Below the pieces are notes generated by a model. That model saw only the letters and a program-made list of their open reading frames with translations, did no database searches and had not been told where the DNA came from. A stretch of 24,628 bases of DNA from Candidatus Moraniibacteriota bacterium. GTDB taxonomy: Bacteria; Patescibacteriota; Minisyncoccia; Moranbacterales; UBA9337. Where the stretch lies: NCBI GenBank assembly GCA_003507475.1, contig DNVQ01000051.1, positions 1-24,628 of the forward strand, read 5' to 3'. The first letter of the stretch is position 1. Each line of letters opens with the position of its first letter. Shown piece by piece: positions 7,729 to 15,694 of the stretch. Made by a program: the position numbers and the translations under genes.

Positions 7729-9969
7729 CTAGAAAACTCTTTTTTTGTATCGTTTCATTGAGAGGGCGTTAAGGATAACACTGACTGATGAGAAAGCCAT
7801 GGCAGCAGCGGCGACGGTGGGGTTCAATAACCAACCGATAAATGGATATAAGATTCCAGCGGCAATAGGTAAGCCGATGATGTTATAAAAGAAAGCCCAA
7901 AAAAGATTTTGTTTGATTTTATTTAAAGTGTAATTACTTAAATCAATCGCGTTAACTACATCTCTCAAATCATCTTTGATTAAAACTATTTCTCCCGTTT
8001 CCATTGCTACATCTGTTCCTGAACCAAGGGCAATTCCCAAATCTGCTTGAGCCAAAGCCGGCGCATCATTAATTCCATCTCCGACCATTGCTACAATATT
8101 TCCTTGATTTTGCAATTTTTTTATTTCTGCTGATTTGTCTTGGGGCAATACTTCCGCAAGCACATAATCAACATTAACTATTTTTGCTATAGCTTTGCCG
8201 ACTCTTTCGTTGTCGCCTGTGAGCATGATTACTTTTTTACCCATCTTATGAAGAGCAGTGACCGCTTCTTTAGAATATTTTTTAAGCGTATCAGCTACGG
8301 CAATAATTCCGATAATTTCTTTATCTTGGGCTAAGATCATCGCGGTTTTTCCTTGATCTTCCAACTCAATCATTTGTTTTTCTATTTGCTCAATATCAAT
8401 CCCATTTTCTTTCATTAGTTTTCTGGTGCCAAAAAATATTTTTTTATTTTCCATTTCAACAGTCACTCCGTAGCCAGGTAGAGCTTGGAAATTTTTTATT
8501 TTCAACAAAATTGTTTCTTCTTCTTTGGCTTTATTGACGATAGCCTGGGCGAGAGGGTGTTCGGAATTTTTTTCGACGGAAGCGGCAATTTGTAAAACTT
8601 TTTCATTTGTAATATTTTCCTTAATTGGGACAATATCTGTGACACTTGGTTCGCCTTGGGTCAATGTTCCAGTTTTATCAAAAATAACAACATTAATATC
8701 CCTGGCGACTTCAAGGGCTTTACCACTTTTAATCAAAATTCCGTTTTTGGCTGCGAGTCCCGTACCCATCATCACAGCAGTAGGGGTGGCGAGTCCCAAG
8801 ACACAAGGACAAGCAATAATTAAAACAGTTACCAAAACGGTTACAGCAAAAGCCAGTGGTTGTCCCACTAAGAGCCAGGTAATAAAAGCCAGAATGGATA
8901 GAGCTAAAACAGTGGGAACAAAATAAAACGAAACCTTATCGGCCAAAAGTTGAATAGGCGCCTTAGAGCCCATCGCTTCATCCACTATCTTTATAATTTG
9001 AGCTAGCATAGTATCTGATCCGACTCGGGTAGCGCGGAATTTCAAGGCCCCGGTTTTATTGATAGTTGCTCCGATCACTTCGTCATTTATTTTTTTCTCT
9101 ACCGGGATGCTTTCCCCGGTAATTGTTTTTTCATCTACCCCAGAATATCCGTCAATGATAATTCCATCTACGGGAATTTTTTCCCCCGGTTTAACTAAGA
9201 TGATATCTCCAACTTTTACTTGGTGGATGGGAATTTTTATTTCTGCATTATTTTTTATAACAGTAGCTTCTTTGGGTTGGAGACCAATTAATTTTTTGAT
9301 AGCCTGGCTAGTTTTTCCTTTGGTGATGGATTCCAAATATTTACCCAAAGAAATCAAAATTAAAATTAAAGCCGCGCTTTCATAATAAAGGTAAGCGTCA
9401 ATTTCTCTTCCCGTAAACATCAAGATAGAAATAGCTACGCTGTAAAAATAAGCCACCGCTGTACCCATAAAAATCAAACTATCCATGTTAGGCTGTAGGC
9501 GCCATAATTTTTTAGCACCAGAGGTCCAAATGTTAAGGCAGATAGCTATAATCGAAGTGGTTAAGATAAATTGGATACCAAGCCCGTATTTTTCGAAAAA
9601 TTCCGGCATAGATAAACCGAATAATTCACTCATCGCCATATAGATAATGGGCAAGCCAAAGATTAGAGAATAGATGAATCGTTTTTTTAATTTATTTATT
9701 TCTTTAGAGCCAGAATGTTTAGCATGGTCATGCGCGTGTGATTCCTCATTTTGATTTTCTGTCAGTCCTTCATATCCAAGATCCTTGATTTTTTTTTGAA
9801 TTTTATCGATATTTATTTGATCAGGATTAAATTCTACGTGAAGTTTTTCTGAAGCAAAGTTAACATTGGCAGACTGGATACCTGTTTCTTTTTGAAGAGC
9901 ATTTTCGATATTGGCCGCACAAGAGGCGCAATGCATGCCTGATATTTTTAGAACTGTTTTTTTATTCAT
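7729..9969 (-). CDS. copA: Copper-exporting P1B-type ATPase CopA
   Basis: A 746-residue protein. The N-terminal HMA domain has GMHCASC (residues 11-17) for Cu(I) binding, followed by a His-rich linker '[11 protein letters not shown]' near residue 80. The CPC motif of the transmembrane copper site is at 387-389. Other catalytic motifs are phosphorylation site D431 in DKTGTLT, 'SEHPLAQAI' (the P1B-specific HP dipeptide) and GDGINDAP at 630-637. Eight transmembrane segments in the family arrangement can be placed. It pumps Cu(I) out of the cytosol using ATP. It is the last gene of the csoR operon, separated from the middle gene by about 210 nt that hold a palindromic repeat and a 7-nt-period tract ending 9 nt before the ATG. 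There is no Shine-Dalgarno. Silver transport is possible as a side activity. Confidence 0.96.
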   Translation of the reverse strand: MNKKTVLKISGMHCASCAANIENALQKETGIQSANVNFASEKLHVEFNPDQINIDKIQKKIKDLGYEGLTENQNEESHAHDHAKHSGSKEINKLKKRFIYSLIFGLPIIYMAMSELFGLSMPEFFEKYGLGIQFILTTSIIAICLNIWTSGAKKLWRLQPNMDSLIFMGTAVAYFYSVAISILMFTGREIDAYLYYESAALILILISLGKYLESITKGKTSQAIKKLIGLQPKEATVIKNNAEIKIPIHQVKVGDIILVKPGEKIPVDGIIIDGYSGVDEKTITGESIPVEKKINDEVIGATINKTGALKFRATRVGSDTMLAQIIKIVDEAMGSKAPIQLLADKVSFYFVPTVLALSILAFITWLLVGQPLAFAVTVLVTVLIIACPCVLGLATPTAVMMGTGLAAKNGILIKSGKALEVARDINVVIFDKTGTLTQGEPSVTDIVPIKENITNEKVLQIAASVEKNSEHPLAQAIVNKAKEEETILLKIKNFQALPGYGVTVEMENKKIFFGTRKLMKENGIDIEQIEKQMIELEDQGKTAMILAQDKEIIGIIAVADTLKKYSKEAVTALHKMGKKVIMLTGDNERVGKAIAKIVNVDYVLAEVLPQDKSAEIKKLQNQGNIVAMVGDGINDAPALAQADLGIALGSGTDVAMETGEIVLIKDDLRDVVNAIDLSNYTLNKIKQNLFWAFFYNIIGLPIAAGILYPFIGWLLNPTVAAAAMAFSSVSVILNALSMKRYKKRVF

Positions 9970-9978
9970 ATATATATA

Positions 9979-10013
9979 GATTTATGATTTAAGATGTATG
10001 ATTTATGAGATAT
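9979..10013. repeat. Heptad-period tract upstream of copA
   Basis: Five 7-nt units in phase, of the form GATTTAT/GATTTAA on the + strand (ATAAATC on the copA strand), 35 nt in all. It ends 9 nt before the copA start codon, in the place where a Shine-Dalgarno would be expected. Confidence 0.65.
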
Positions 10014-10034
10014 AAAACAAAATCTTCGCACTAC

Positions 10035-10153
10035 TGTCATTCCAGAAAGTAAAATTTCTTGGTGATCCGCTAGCTGGCGGAGAGCCTTAGAAATTTACTT
10101 ATGTGGAATCTCTATTTTAAATTCTGAGATCCCCGCATTTGCGAGGATGACAA
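10035..10153. repeat. TGTCAT-type compound palindrome inside the copper operon
   Basis: It starts TGTCATTCC (10035) and ends GAGGATGACA (10152). The left hairpin has arms ATTCCA...AAATTTCT and AGAAATTT...TGGAAT, enclosing the palindrome TCCGCTAGCTGGCGGA (10066-10081). The right hairpin is GAGATCCCCGC / GCGAGGATGACA. The same architecture occurs at 15449-15653 and, rearranged, at 17200-17310. Confidence 0.75.
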
Positions 10154-10179
10154 ACTGCAGGTATATTTAATTATATTTT

Positions 10180-11625
10180 TTAATTAACTACTTCAATTGT
10201 TCCGGTAACCATTCCCATCCAACAGCTAAATTTGTACTTGCCCGCTTTTTGGGGAGTAAATTCTTGAACACTGGTTTTTCCGGGAGTAAGACTTATTTCT
10301 TCTGGAAATAAATTCTTGGCAATGATCGCATTGGTACAACCGCTGGTGCCAGTATCGGTAATTTCCCATTTCACAGGAATATTGGCGCGAACTTTGAAGC
10401 GGTTAGGCGAATATCCCTCACTGGAAGCATTCATCTTTATTATCTGTTTGCCATTCACTACCGGAGGGAGGTCTTTGTCAATTTTTGGTTCGGTCTTGGG
10501 GGAATTATTTTTGGGAGTTTCAGTGATAATTGGAGCTGTGGCAACTTCTTTGTTTTCAATTCTTAAATTATCTAAACTGGAAAACCCCAAAACATTTAGT
10601 TGGGAATTGATATTAAATAAGGCAAAAAATAAAACCAAAATTCCAGCGACTTTTAAAAATCTTTCTGAGAGATGGCTCTTTTGACAAAACTTAATACTGG
10701 ATAACCCGATTCCCAAAAGCATCGGCAAAGTTCCCAGTGCAAATAAAAGCATAATTAATCCTCCCTGAAGGGCGCTTCCAGATATCAAAGCTAATCCTTG
10801 AGCTGTTATAGTAAAACCACAGGGCAAGAAAAAAGTTAAAGCACCCATTAAAAAAGGCATGTGATGACCCTTAAAATTTGATTCATCGGCGATAGATCTA
10901 GTGATGAACTTTGGCATGGTGATTTGGAATTTTCGCAGAGCTCTGACGCCTAGCATTTGAAGAGCTAATACTATCATCATTATGGAAACCAATATGACAA
11001 AAATCGGACCTAGCTTCAAGGAAAAATCCAATTGACTGCCGAGAGCTCCCAATAATGCTCCAAAAAATCCATAAGCAATTAGTCGTCCGATATTAAAAAT
11101 CAGATGGGGTTGAATTTTTTTCCAATTAGAATCATCAGTTTTATATAATTGGTTCCATTGTTGGGACATGGATAAAATTATTCCACCCACCAAAGCGGCG
11201 CAGCTGGAAATCCCAGCGATAAGACCAAAGACGAAAAACATCGGCAAAGATGATTTGGCGCTAACGTTTATCAAGCCTGATAAACCAGTGCTATTTAATC
11301 CGATAAAAGCTAAAATAATCAATAGTCCTATGGATAAAATTATGAAAAGCTCTTTGGGTTTAAATTTATTTGGTTTTTCTGGAGATGTATTTAGGGTAGG
11401 GGAAATATCAGAAAAAACATAGCCTTCTTTTTTAAAAAGTTCAGTTAGTTTTTGGGGTTGGATTTTTTCGCCCGTGTATTCAATTATTATTTCTTCTTTG
11501 GGGGAGGAGGCATCCACTGATTTTATAAAATTCAATTCTAATAATTTTTTTTCAATCATTAATTCGCAAGAGGCGCAATGCATTCCTGAGACTCGGTATC
11601 TATATTTGTTTATTTTTTTATCCAT
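10180..11625 (-). CDS. HMA - TauE/SafE-like membrane protein - cupredoxin fusion (copper handling)
   Basis: A 481-residue protein from the ATG at 11625; a TTG nine bases upstream is a weaker option. Residues 8-75 form an HMA domain with GMHCASC (14-20). After a linker, several hydrophobic segments (about residues 90-345), with 'GLIAGISSCAALVGG' and 'FFLPCGFTITAQ', match the DsbD/TauE-SafE-like transporters often found in copper loci. After another linker, the last 90 residues look like a cupredoxin: 'MNASSEGYSPNRFKVRANIPVKW', 'GCTNAI' and 'YKFSCWMGMVTGTIEV', where Cys and Met could bind copper. It probably moves or buffers copper across the membrane, with the cupredoxin outside. It is the middle gene of the csoR operon, 10 nt after csoR. 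The exact transport reaction is not established. Confidence 0.82.
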   Translation of the reverse strand: MDKKINKYRYRVSGMHCASCELMIEKKLLELNFIKSVDASSPKEEIIIEYTGEKIQPQKLTELFKKEGYVFSDISPTLNTSPEKPNKFKPKELFIILSIGLLIILAFIGLNSTGLSGLINVSAKSSLPMFFVFGLIAGISSCAALVGGIILSMSQQWNQLYKTDDSNWKKIQPHLIFNIGRLIAYGFFGALLGALGSQLDFSLKLGPIFVILVSIMMIVLALQMLGVRALRKFQITMPKFITRSIADESNFKGHHMPFLMGALTFFLPCGFTITAQGLALISGSALQGGLIMLLFALGTLPMLLGIGLSSIKFCQKSHLSERFLKVAGILVLFFALFNINSQLNVLGFSSLDNLRIENKEVATAPIITETPKNNSPKTEPKIDKDLPPVVNGKQIIKMNASSEGYSPNRFKVRANIPVKWEITDTGTSGCTNAIIAKNLFPEEISLTPGKTSVQEFTPQKAGKYKFSCWMGMVTGTIEVVN

Positions 11626-11635
11626 ATAAAACAAT

Positions 11636-11908
11636 TTATTTGTTAAATAGTTTGGTGAGCTTTAAAATCTCTTGGGTCATTTCTTGTTTCTTTTTTTCAT
11701 TTGTAGTATCCATAGCGTGCTTAAAACAAGTATTAAGGTGGTTTTCCATCAGCATTTGATGAGCAGAGCGTAGAAGTCCAACCGCGGCTAGGTTTTGTTG
11801 CATAATATCAATACAGTATCTATCTTCTTCTACCATTTTGATAATCCGTGCCATTAAACTGTTGGCTTTTTTGAAATTAATTAAGGCTTTTTCTTTTTGA
11901 TTGGTCAT
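11636..11908 (-). CDS. csoR: CsoR-family copper-sensing transcriptional repressor
   Basis: A 90-residue, all-helical DUF156 protein. The copper ligands of CsoR are all present: C32 in 'YCIDIMQQ', H57 and C61 in 'ENHLNTC'. The Tyr just before C32 also fits the CsoR fingerprint, which differs from that of the nickel sensor RcnR or formaldehyde sensor FrmR. Apo-protein is expected to bind the operator and Cu(I) to release it. The gene leads the operon with the fusion protein and copA, so it should regulate its own transcript. Promoter and palindrome directly upstream support this. There is no Shine-Dalgarno. Confidence 0.94.
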   Translation of the reverse strand: MTNQKEKALINFKKANSLMARIIKMVEEDRYCIDIMQQNLAAVGLLRSAHQMLMENHLNTCFKHAMDTTNEKKKQEMTQEILKLTKLFNK

Positions 11909-11930
11909 GGTTGTTATTTTTATAATATTA

Positions 11931-11955
11931 ATACCTATACCCTAGGTATGGGTAT
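11931..11955. promoter_or_regulatory. Probable CsoR operator
   Basis: A 25-nt imperfect palindrome with outer arms ATACC/GGTAT and inner arms ATACC/GGTAT around a central CTA; 20 of 25 positions are symmetric. It touches the -10 box of the csoR promoter and covers the likely transcription start, a place where a bound repressor would block RNA polymerase. TACC/GGTA-rich inverted repeats are typical of CsoR sites. Confidence 0.75.
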
Positions 11956-11982
11956 GATAGCAAATTGGGAAAATTGTGTCAA
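11954..11982 (-). promoter_or_regulatory. Promoter of the copper operon
   Basis: On the minus strand: perfect TTGACA (11982-11977), exactly 17 nt spacer, TATCAT (11959-11954). It is the strongest promoter in the window, as expected for a tightly repressed gene set. Confidence 0.82.
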
Positions 11983-12023
11983 GAAAAGTAGGAGCAGGGC
12001 AATACCCTGTTCTGAAAAAATTA

Positions 12024-12052
12024 TTGACTATATTATTTTTAGATGCTAGGCT
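12024..12052 (+). promoter_or_regulatory. Promoter of the 12100 gene
   Basis: TTGACT (12024-12029), 17 nt, TAGGCT (12047-12052). The predicted start near 12059 gives a leader of about 40 nt. It diverges from the copper promoter. Confidence 0.55.
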
Positions 12053-12099
12053 AAAATTAGTTTTCAATAAGGCTCTTATAATAAAATATCTTTAAAAAA

Positions 12100-12828
12100 A
12101 TGAGGAGGAAAATACTTGCAATCATTATAATTTTAATTCTTGCTGTTTTGGCAGGTGGATTTTGGTTTGTAAAAAATAATAAAATTAATGAAGTAAAAAA
12201 TATAGTTACTCAAAAAAGCAAACAAGAAGAAATTATTAAATCAGAAATAAATAGTGTGGCAGGCCTAGAAACTTACACAAACAAAGATTACGAATATTCT
12301 TTTGATTATCCAGCTGATTGGATTTTGACTGATTATTATAATGAGATATTAACTGAAGTTGACAATAAAAAGATTGAAGGTCGTTATGTTTCATTTGAAA
12401 CGTCGGGTAGAATTTTTAATGTTGAAATAGGTGTGAAAAATAAAGATGAAGGTGAGCAGATGTTTACCCATTCATGGTATACGGGAATACCTGCTGGAAA
12501 TTTTTTTCGTGGGAATAAAATAGAAGTTAGTGAGGGTGTCGCCGAAAAACAAATACTTGCTTATGATCCAGCGGATATTTCCCCACAGGCTCAAACTAAA
12601 ATGTATTATCCATCTGAGACATTGGGCATACGATTGGTATTTTATTGTAATGTTACGCAAGATAAAAAAATTACTGAGTGCAATGATTTTCAAATAGGGG
12701 GAAATTTAGTGGCTCATGCAGAAATACATTACAATTTAATTGATGGATCTGAGCCAACAAAGCTACAATGGACAAATATTGAAGAACAGACGGAAAAAAT
12801 ATTGAAATCCTTGCGATTTACTGAATAA
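12100..12828 (+). CDS. Membrane-anchored PsbP-like extracytoplasmic protein
   Basis: A 242-residue protein. Residues 5-25 form a strongly hydrophobic uncleaved signal anchor ('ILAIIIILILAVLAGGFWFV'), followed by a charged coiled linker. From about residue 57, 'YTNKDYEYSFDYPADWIL' is the characteristic opening of PsbP/Mog1-like domains found in many small exported proteins of Patescibacteria. The rest is consistent with one such domain ending 'ILKSLRF'. No catalytic motif is seen. The domain is usually a binding or scaffolding fold. It has its own promoter and may be a single-gene unit. It shares the topology of the protein at 4607-6076. Confidence 0.68.
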   Translation: MRRKILAIIIILILAVLAGGFWFVKNNKINEVKNIVTQKSKQEEIIKSEINSVAGLETYTNKDYEYSFDYPADWILTDYYNEILTEVDNKKIEGRYVSFETSGRIFNVEIGVKNKDEGEQMFTHSWYTGIPAGNFFRGNKIEVSEGVAEKQILAYDPADISPQAQTKMYYPSETLGIRLVFYCNVTQDKKITECNDFQIGGNLVAHAEIHYNLIDGSEPTKLQWTNIEEQTEKILKSLRFTE

Positions 12829-12940
12829 TAGGTTTTTGTCTTCTGTTAGAAATGCTTTTGTGCTCAAGGCGCTTCTAGCGAGGCGATAAAAATTGCCTTG
12901 TTCTTTCCCAAAATAACCCAAACCAAGGAGGAGAAAAGTG

Positions 12941-14917
12941 ATGAAAAAAATGATTGTTTTTGTGTTGTTTTTTGTTTTTATGCTATCAATGACGGATTTT
13001 GTATTTTCTGGTGATAATAGCTGCAGGGGTTACTCTACAGTCGCAAATCCATTTTTGTGCGGCAGCAATGGTAATTGTGTATGGTGGGCTGCTTATAAAC
13101 GTCCTGATTTAAAGGCGTTCATGAATCATGATGCGGGGCAGTGGTATTCAGATGCACAGAACAGAGGTTTTCGCGTAGGACAAAGTCCTCGCAAGTTTGC
13201 CATTGCAGTACTTAACGTTGGTTCATATGGCCATGTTGCTCATGTAGAAAATGTAAACAATGACGGTTCGTTTGCGGTTACGGAGATGGATTATACGGGT
13301 AGCTGGGGTGTTGGTATGTTGCAAGCTACATATTATCCATCTGGTAATGGATATCGTCGCGGAGACAAACCAACGGTATACCCACTCATTGGATTTATTT
13401 ATCCTAAGTACTGCGAATTTCTCAGTACGAATGTGGGTGTATATTGCTGGAATACAGACAATGGCTATTTTCAGGAAGATATGGATGGCGTAGACCATGT
13501 GATTTACAAGCGTTTGACAAGTACTACACATAGCACCACTGTTTTGACTAGTCAGCAAGCAACTCAATATTCTCTGGATATAGCTAGTGGCGTATATTCA
13601 AACGTGAGGAGTATCGATCTTGGAGAGTATTTTCAAAGTGGAAATGCATCATATGCCGCATATGGCGGCATGGGTGTGGGTCCCGGCTACGAAACAACTC
13701 CGACAGACACGGCCAATCCAGGCCTGCCAAATTTCATCGGCAAAAAGATTGAATTGAATAATTACAATCCCAAAAGGACGGATTCGATTCAAATCTACGG
13801 ATATTCCAAAAATACCGGAGTAAACGATATCGATTCCGATGATGAAATCGAAAGCCGGTATTTTCTTTCCGTAGGTCACAAAAAAGATTCATCCAGCGAT
13901 TGGATCAAAATAGGATCAGATATAACTCACGGTTCCAGTCTTGATCCAGGAGAAAGTCATAGGGAAGATAAAGCTTTTAGGCTTTGGGAATATAATATCA
14001 TTCAACCGGGAGGAACCTATAACGTTGTTTACTGTATCGATAGAACAAGAAACCATGATAATGACGGTGGCGAGTATCCCGAAGAACACGAGTCAGATAA
14101 CTGTACTACTGAAGCCGTGTTTCATGTTCAAGCAGAAGCTCCACCTCCGCCATCCACCGATAAGTTTGTCTGGTCCAGCGCCGGCCCGGTCGCCAATCGA
14201 GTATGCACTCAGATTATCGAATCGGCTGATCCGTATACCTGGAACGACAACTATTTTTGTGCCGATAGTAACTACGGAATCGCTTGGTCCAGTGCCGGAC
14301 CAATTGCCAATATGCGATGCACTCAAATAATTGAGTCAGCCGATCCGCACTCTTGGAATGATAACTATCTGTGTATTCCAAATACCAGTAATATTTATTT
14401 TTCTTGGAGTAGTGCCGGACCGATTGACAGCCAAACTTGCGTGCAATGGCTAGAGGCATCTGATCCTTACACTTGGAAAGATAATTTTCTTTGTTATCGG
14501 ATCCAAGATGTCACACCTCCGCCTCCGCCCCCCACTTACAATCTCTCCGTTAACAATATTTCTTTAAATATTAGCGGCAGAGACAAATTGTGGCCGGACG
14601 GTTTTTTTGATTTGGGAATAACTGTCGTTAATACGGGTAATAATCTTACGGGTAATGTTTCAGTGGGTTATTATCTGAATGAAACCCTGTTAACTACCCA
14701 CACCATCGATGCCAGTGATTTGGCTAATGGCGCTTATCGTTCGGATGCTCTTCCTGATATTCCTTCTCCCCTTACGCCTGGTGATCATACGGCCAAAATC
14801 TGTGTGGATCCCAATAACGTAATTCAAGAAACGGACGAAACCGATAACTGTCATTCCATCAAAGTGAAGGTTGAAGAACATGTGAGTCCGGCAGCTATGT
14901 TGCTGCTCTTCCAATAA
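12941..14917 (+). CDS. Secreted CHAP peptidoglycan hydrolase with WSSAGP repeats and CARDB domain
   Basis: A 658-residue protein. Residues 1-23 form a signal peptide ending FVFS. Residues 28-155 form a CHAP domain with catalytic C46 in 'GNCVWWAA', H98 in 'YGHVAHVE' and E115 in 'VTEMDY', so an amidase or endopeptidase acting on cell-wall peptides is expected. A Cys-containing region follows, then a beta-rich CARDB-like domain (about 265-400). Next come three repeats of about 38 residues starting at W411, W449 and W489, and a C-terminal CARDB domain ending 'NVIQETDETDNC'. AAGGAGG lies 9 nt upstream of this ATG; a GTG one codon earlier is also possible. Base use is visibly richer in G+C than in the neighbours, which hints at transfer. 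It is likely used outside the cell against host or rival walls, or for own-wall remodelling. It is followed 22 nt later by a small exported protein. Confidence 0.85.
   Translation: MKKMIVFVLFFVFMLSMTDFVFSGDNSCRGYSTVANPFLCGSNGNCVWWAAYKRPDLKAFMNHDAGQWYSDAQNRGFRVGQSPRKFAIAVLNVGSYGHVAHVENVNNDGSFAVTEMDYTGSWGVGMLQATYYPSGNGYRRGDKPTVYPLIGFIYPKYCEFLSTNVGVYCWNTDNGYFQEDMDGVDHVIYKRLTSTTHSTTVLTSQQATQYSLDIASGVYSNVRSIDLGEYFQSGNASYAAYGGMGVGPGYETTPTDTANPGLPNFIGKKIELNNYNPKRTDSIQIYGYSKNTGVNDIDSDDEIESRYFLSVGHKKDSSSDWIKIGSDITHGSSLDPGESHREDKAFRLWEYNIIQPGGTYNVVYCIDRTRNHDNDGGEYPEEHESDNCTTEAVFHVQAEAPPPPSTDKFVWSSAGPVANRVCTQIIESADPYTWNDNYFCADSNYGIAWSSAGPIANMRCTQIIESADPHSWNDNYLCIPNTSNIYFSWSSAGPIDSQTCVQWLEASDPYTWKDNFLCYRIQDVTPPPPPPTYNLSVNNISLNISGRDKLWPDGFFDLGITVVNTGNNLTGNVSVGYYLNETLLTTHTIDASDLANGAYRSDALPDIPSPLTPGDHTAKICVDPNNVIQETDETDNCHSIKVKVEEHVSPAAMLLLFQ
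14171..14494 (+). repeat. Three coding repeats, WSSAGP...C...DPxxWxDNxxC
   Basis: Units start at 14171, 14285 and 14405 (periods of 38 and 40 codons). Each has WSSAGP, then Cys, then E-x-x-DP, then W-x-DN, then Cys. The two Cys per unit suggest one disulfide each. Nucleotide identity between units is only partial, so the duplication is not recent. Confidence 0.85.
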
Positions 14918-14939
14918 CACAATTGAAGGAGGAAAAATC

Positions 14940-15278
14940 ATGAAAAAGTTTATCGTCTTATCCGGTTTATTGTTGGCATGTTTTTGTTTTACTTCTTCGG
15001 CTTACAGTGTTGAGGCATGTTTTGACCCAGGCACTCAATACTATAATGTGAATGGCGTAGATCGTTTGAGTTTGTGGGCAATTGCAGAGGCAAACGGCAA
15101 TGAGGTTTATGCCGACGCTCGAAACTCTTGGCAATCAGAACTTTCAATTGCCGCGTGGTATGCTACTATTTTAAGAGCTCAAGAAATGGGACTTCAGGTA
15201 GTAGTGGCCTTTGATCCAGGCAATTTTGAAATATGGTACATTGCCAATCCCAGAGCTTGTACGCCAACTCAGCCGTAA
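14940..15278 (+). CDS. Small exported protein, partner of the CHAP hydrolase
   Basis: A 112-residue protein that I do not recognise. It has an N-terminal signal peptide ('MKKFIVLSGLLLACFCFTSS'), probably cut near 'AYSVEA'; a lipobox reading (LLAC at 11-14) is possible but the segment would be short. The mature part has just two Cys, C27 and C107, near its ends, fitting one disulfide that closes the fold. 'LSLWAIAEANGNEVYADARNSWQ' and 'AAWYATILRAQEMG' look helical. A strong AAGGAGG stands 7 nt upstream of the ATG. It is co-transcribed with the CHAP gene and followed by two terminators. Possible roles are an inhibitor or immunity protein of the hydrolase, a co-effector, or an unrelated cargo; none can be shown from sequence. 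Confidence 0.72.
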   Translation: MKKFIVLSGLLLACFCFTSSAYSVEACFDPGTQYYNVNGVDRLSLWAIAEANGNEVYADARNSWQSELSIAAWYATILRAQEMGLQVVVAFDPGNFEIWYIANPRACTPTQP

Positions 15279-15279
15279 T

Positions 15280-15302
15280 CGATCATAATTGATCGTTTTT
15301 TT
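15280..15302 (+). terminator. First terminator of the CHAP cassette
   Basis: CGATCA-TAAT-TGATCG followed by TTTTTTT, starting directly after the stop codon. Confidence 0.85.
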
Positions 15303-15310
15303 GTGAGACT

Positions 15311-15350
15311 AGAGTGCTTCGGAAAAATTCCCGGAGTACTCTTTTATTTT
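15311..15350 (+). terminator. Second, tandem terminator of the CHAP cassette
   Basis: AGAGTGCTTCGG pairs with CCGGAGTACTCT (12 pairs including two G-U) over an 8-nt loop, then TTTATTTT. Two terminators in a row insulate the downstream metG gene. Confidence 0.8.
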
Positions 15351-15356
15351 AAAAAG

Positions 15357-15383
15357 TTGATAAGTCTAGGGTTTCCGTATACT
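15357..15383 (+). promoter_or_regulatory. Weak candidate promoter for metG
   Basis: TTGATA (15357-15362) and TATACT (15378-15383) with a short 15-nt spacer. It is far (about 300 nt) from metG with a repeat between, so it is only a possibility. Confidence 0.3.
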
Positions 15384-15448
15384 ATTAAATTATTGAAATA
15401 AAATGTTAAATTAATTAGTGTTGTTTATTTTTTTCAATCAATCAAGCT

Positions 15449-15653
15449 TGTCATTCCGGAAAGCATAATTTCTCGACGAATTACATGAGTCGTAAGAAAT
15501 TAGCTTATCCGGAATCTCTACTTAATTATAATGACTAAACTTTGTGCAGATAGAGATTCCACATAAATGATTTTCTAAAAGCTCCCGCCTGCAACGTTGC
15601 AACACTGCGGGCAGGCATTGCTTCGCTTAGAAAATCTATTTTCTGGAATGACA
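15449..15653. repeat. Double-hairpin TGTCAT-type palindrome
   Basis: The left hairpin runs from TGTCATTCCGGA (15449) to TCCGGAATCTCTA. The right hairpin runs from TAGAGATTCCA (15551) to TGGAATGACA (15653). Within the right one the GC-rich tip has GCAACGTTGC (15591) and the arms CCCGC/GCGGG. The outer ends TGTCATTCC/GGAATGACA are exact inverted repeats. It occupies most of the gap between the CHAP cassette and metG; no gene is seen there. Confidence 0.8.
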
Positions 15654-15694
15654 CAACGCATAAAAGAATCTCCAATAATTAATAAATTAATATT

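Noticed and set aside
8525..8926. Plus-strand 133-codon open frame inside copA
   Set aside because: Antisense shadow of a well-conserved ATPase; no ribosome site and no family features.
12840..12911. CAAGGC/GCCTTG inverted repeat upstream of the CHAP gene as a terminator
   Set aside because: The loop is over 20 nt long and no continuous T tract follows; too weak to call.
13223..13567. Minus-strand frame within the CHAP gene
   Set aside because: It covers the conserved CHAP domain in antisense; no independent support.
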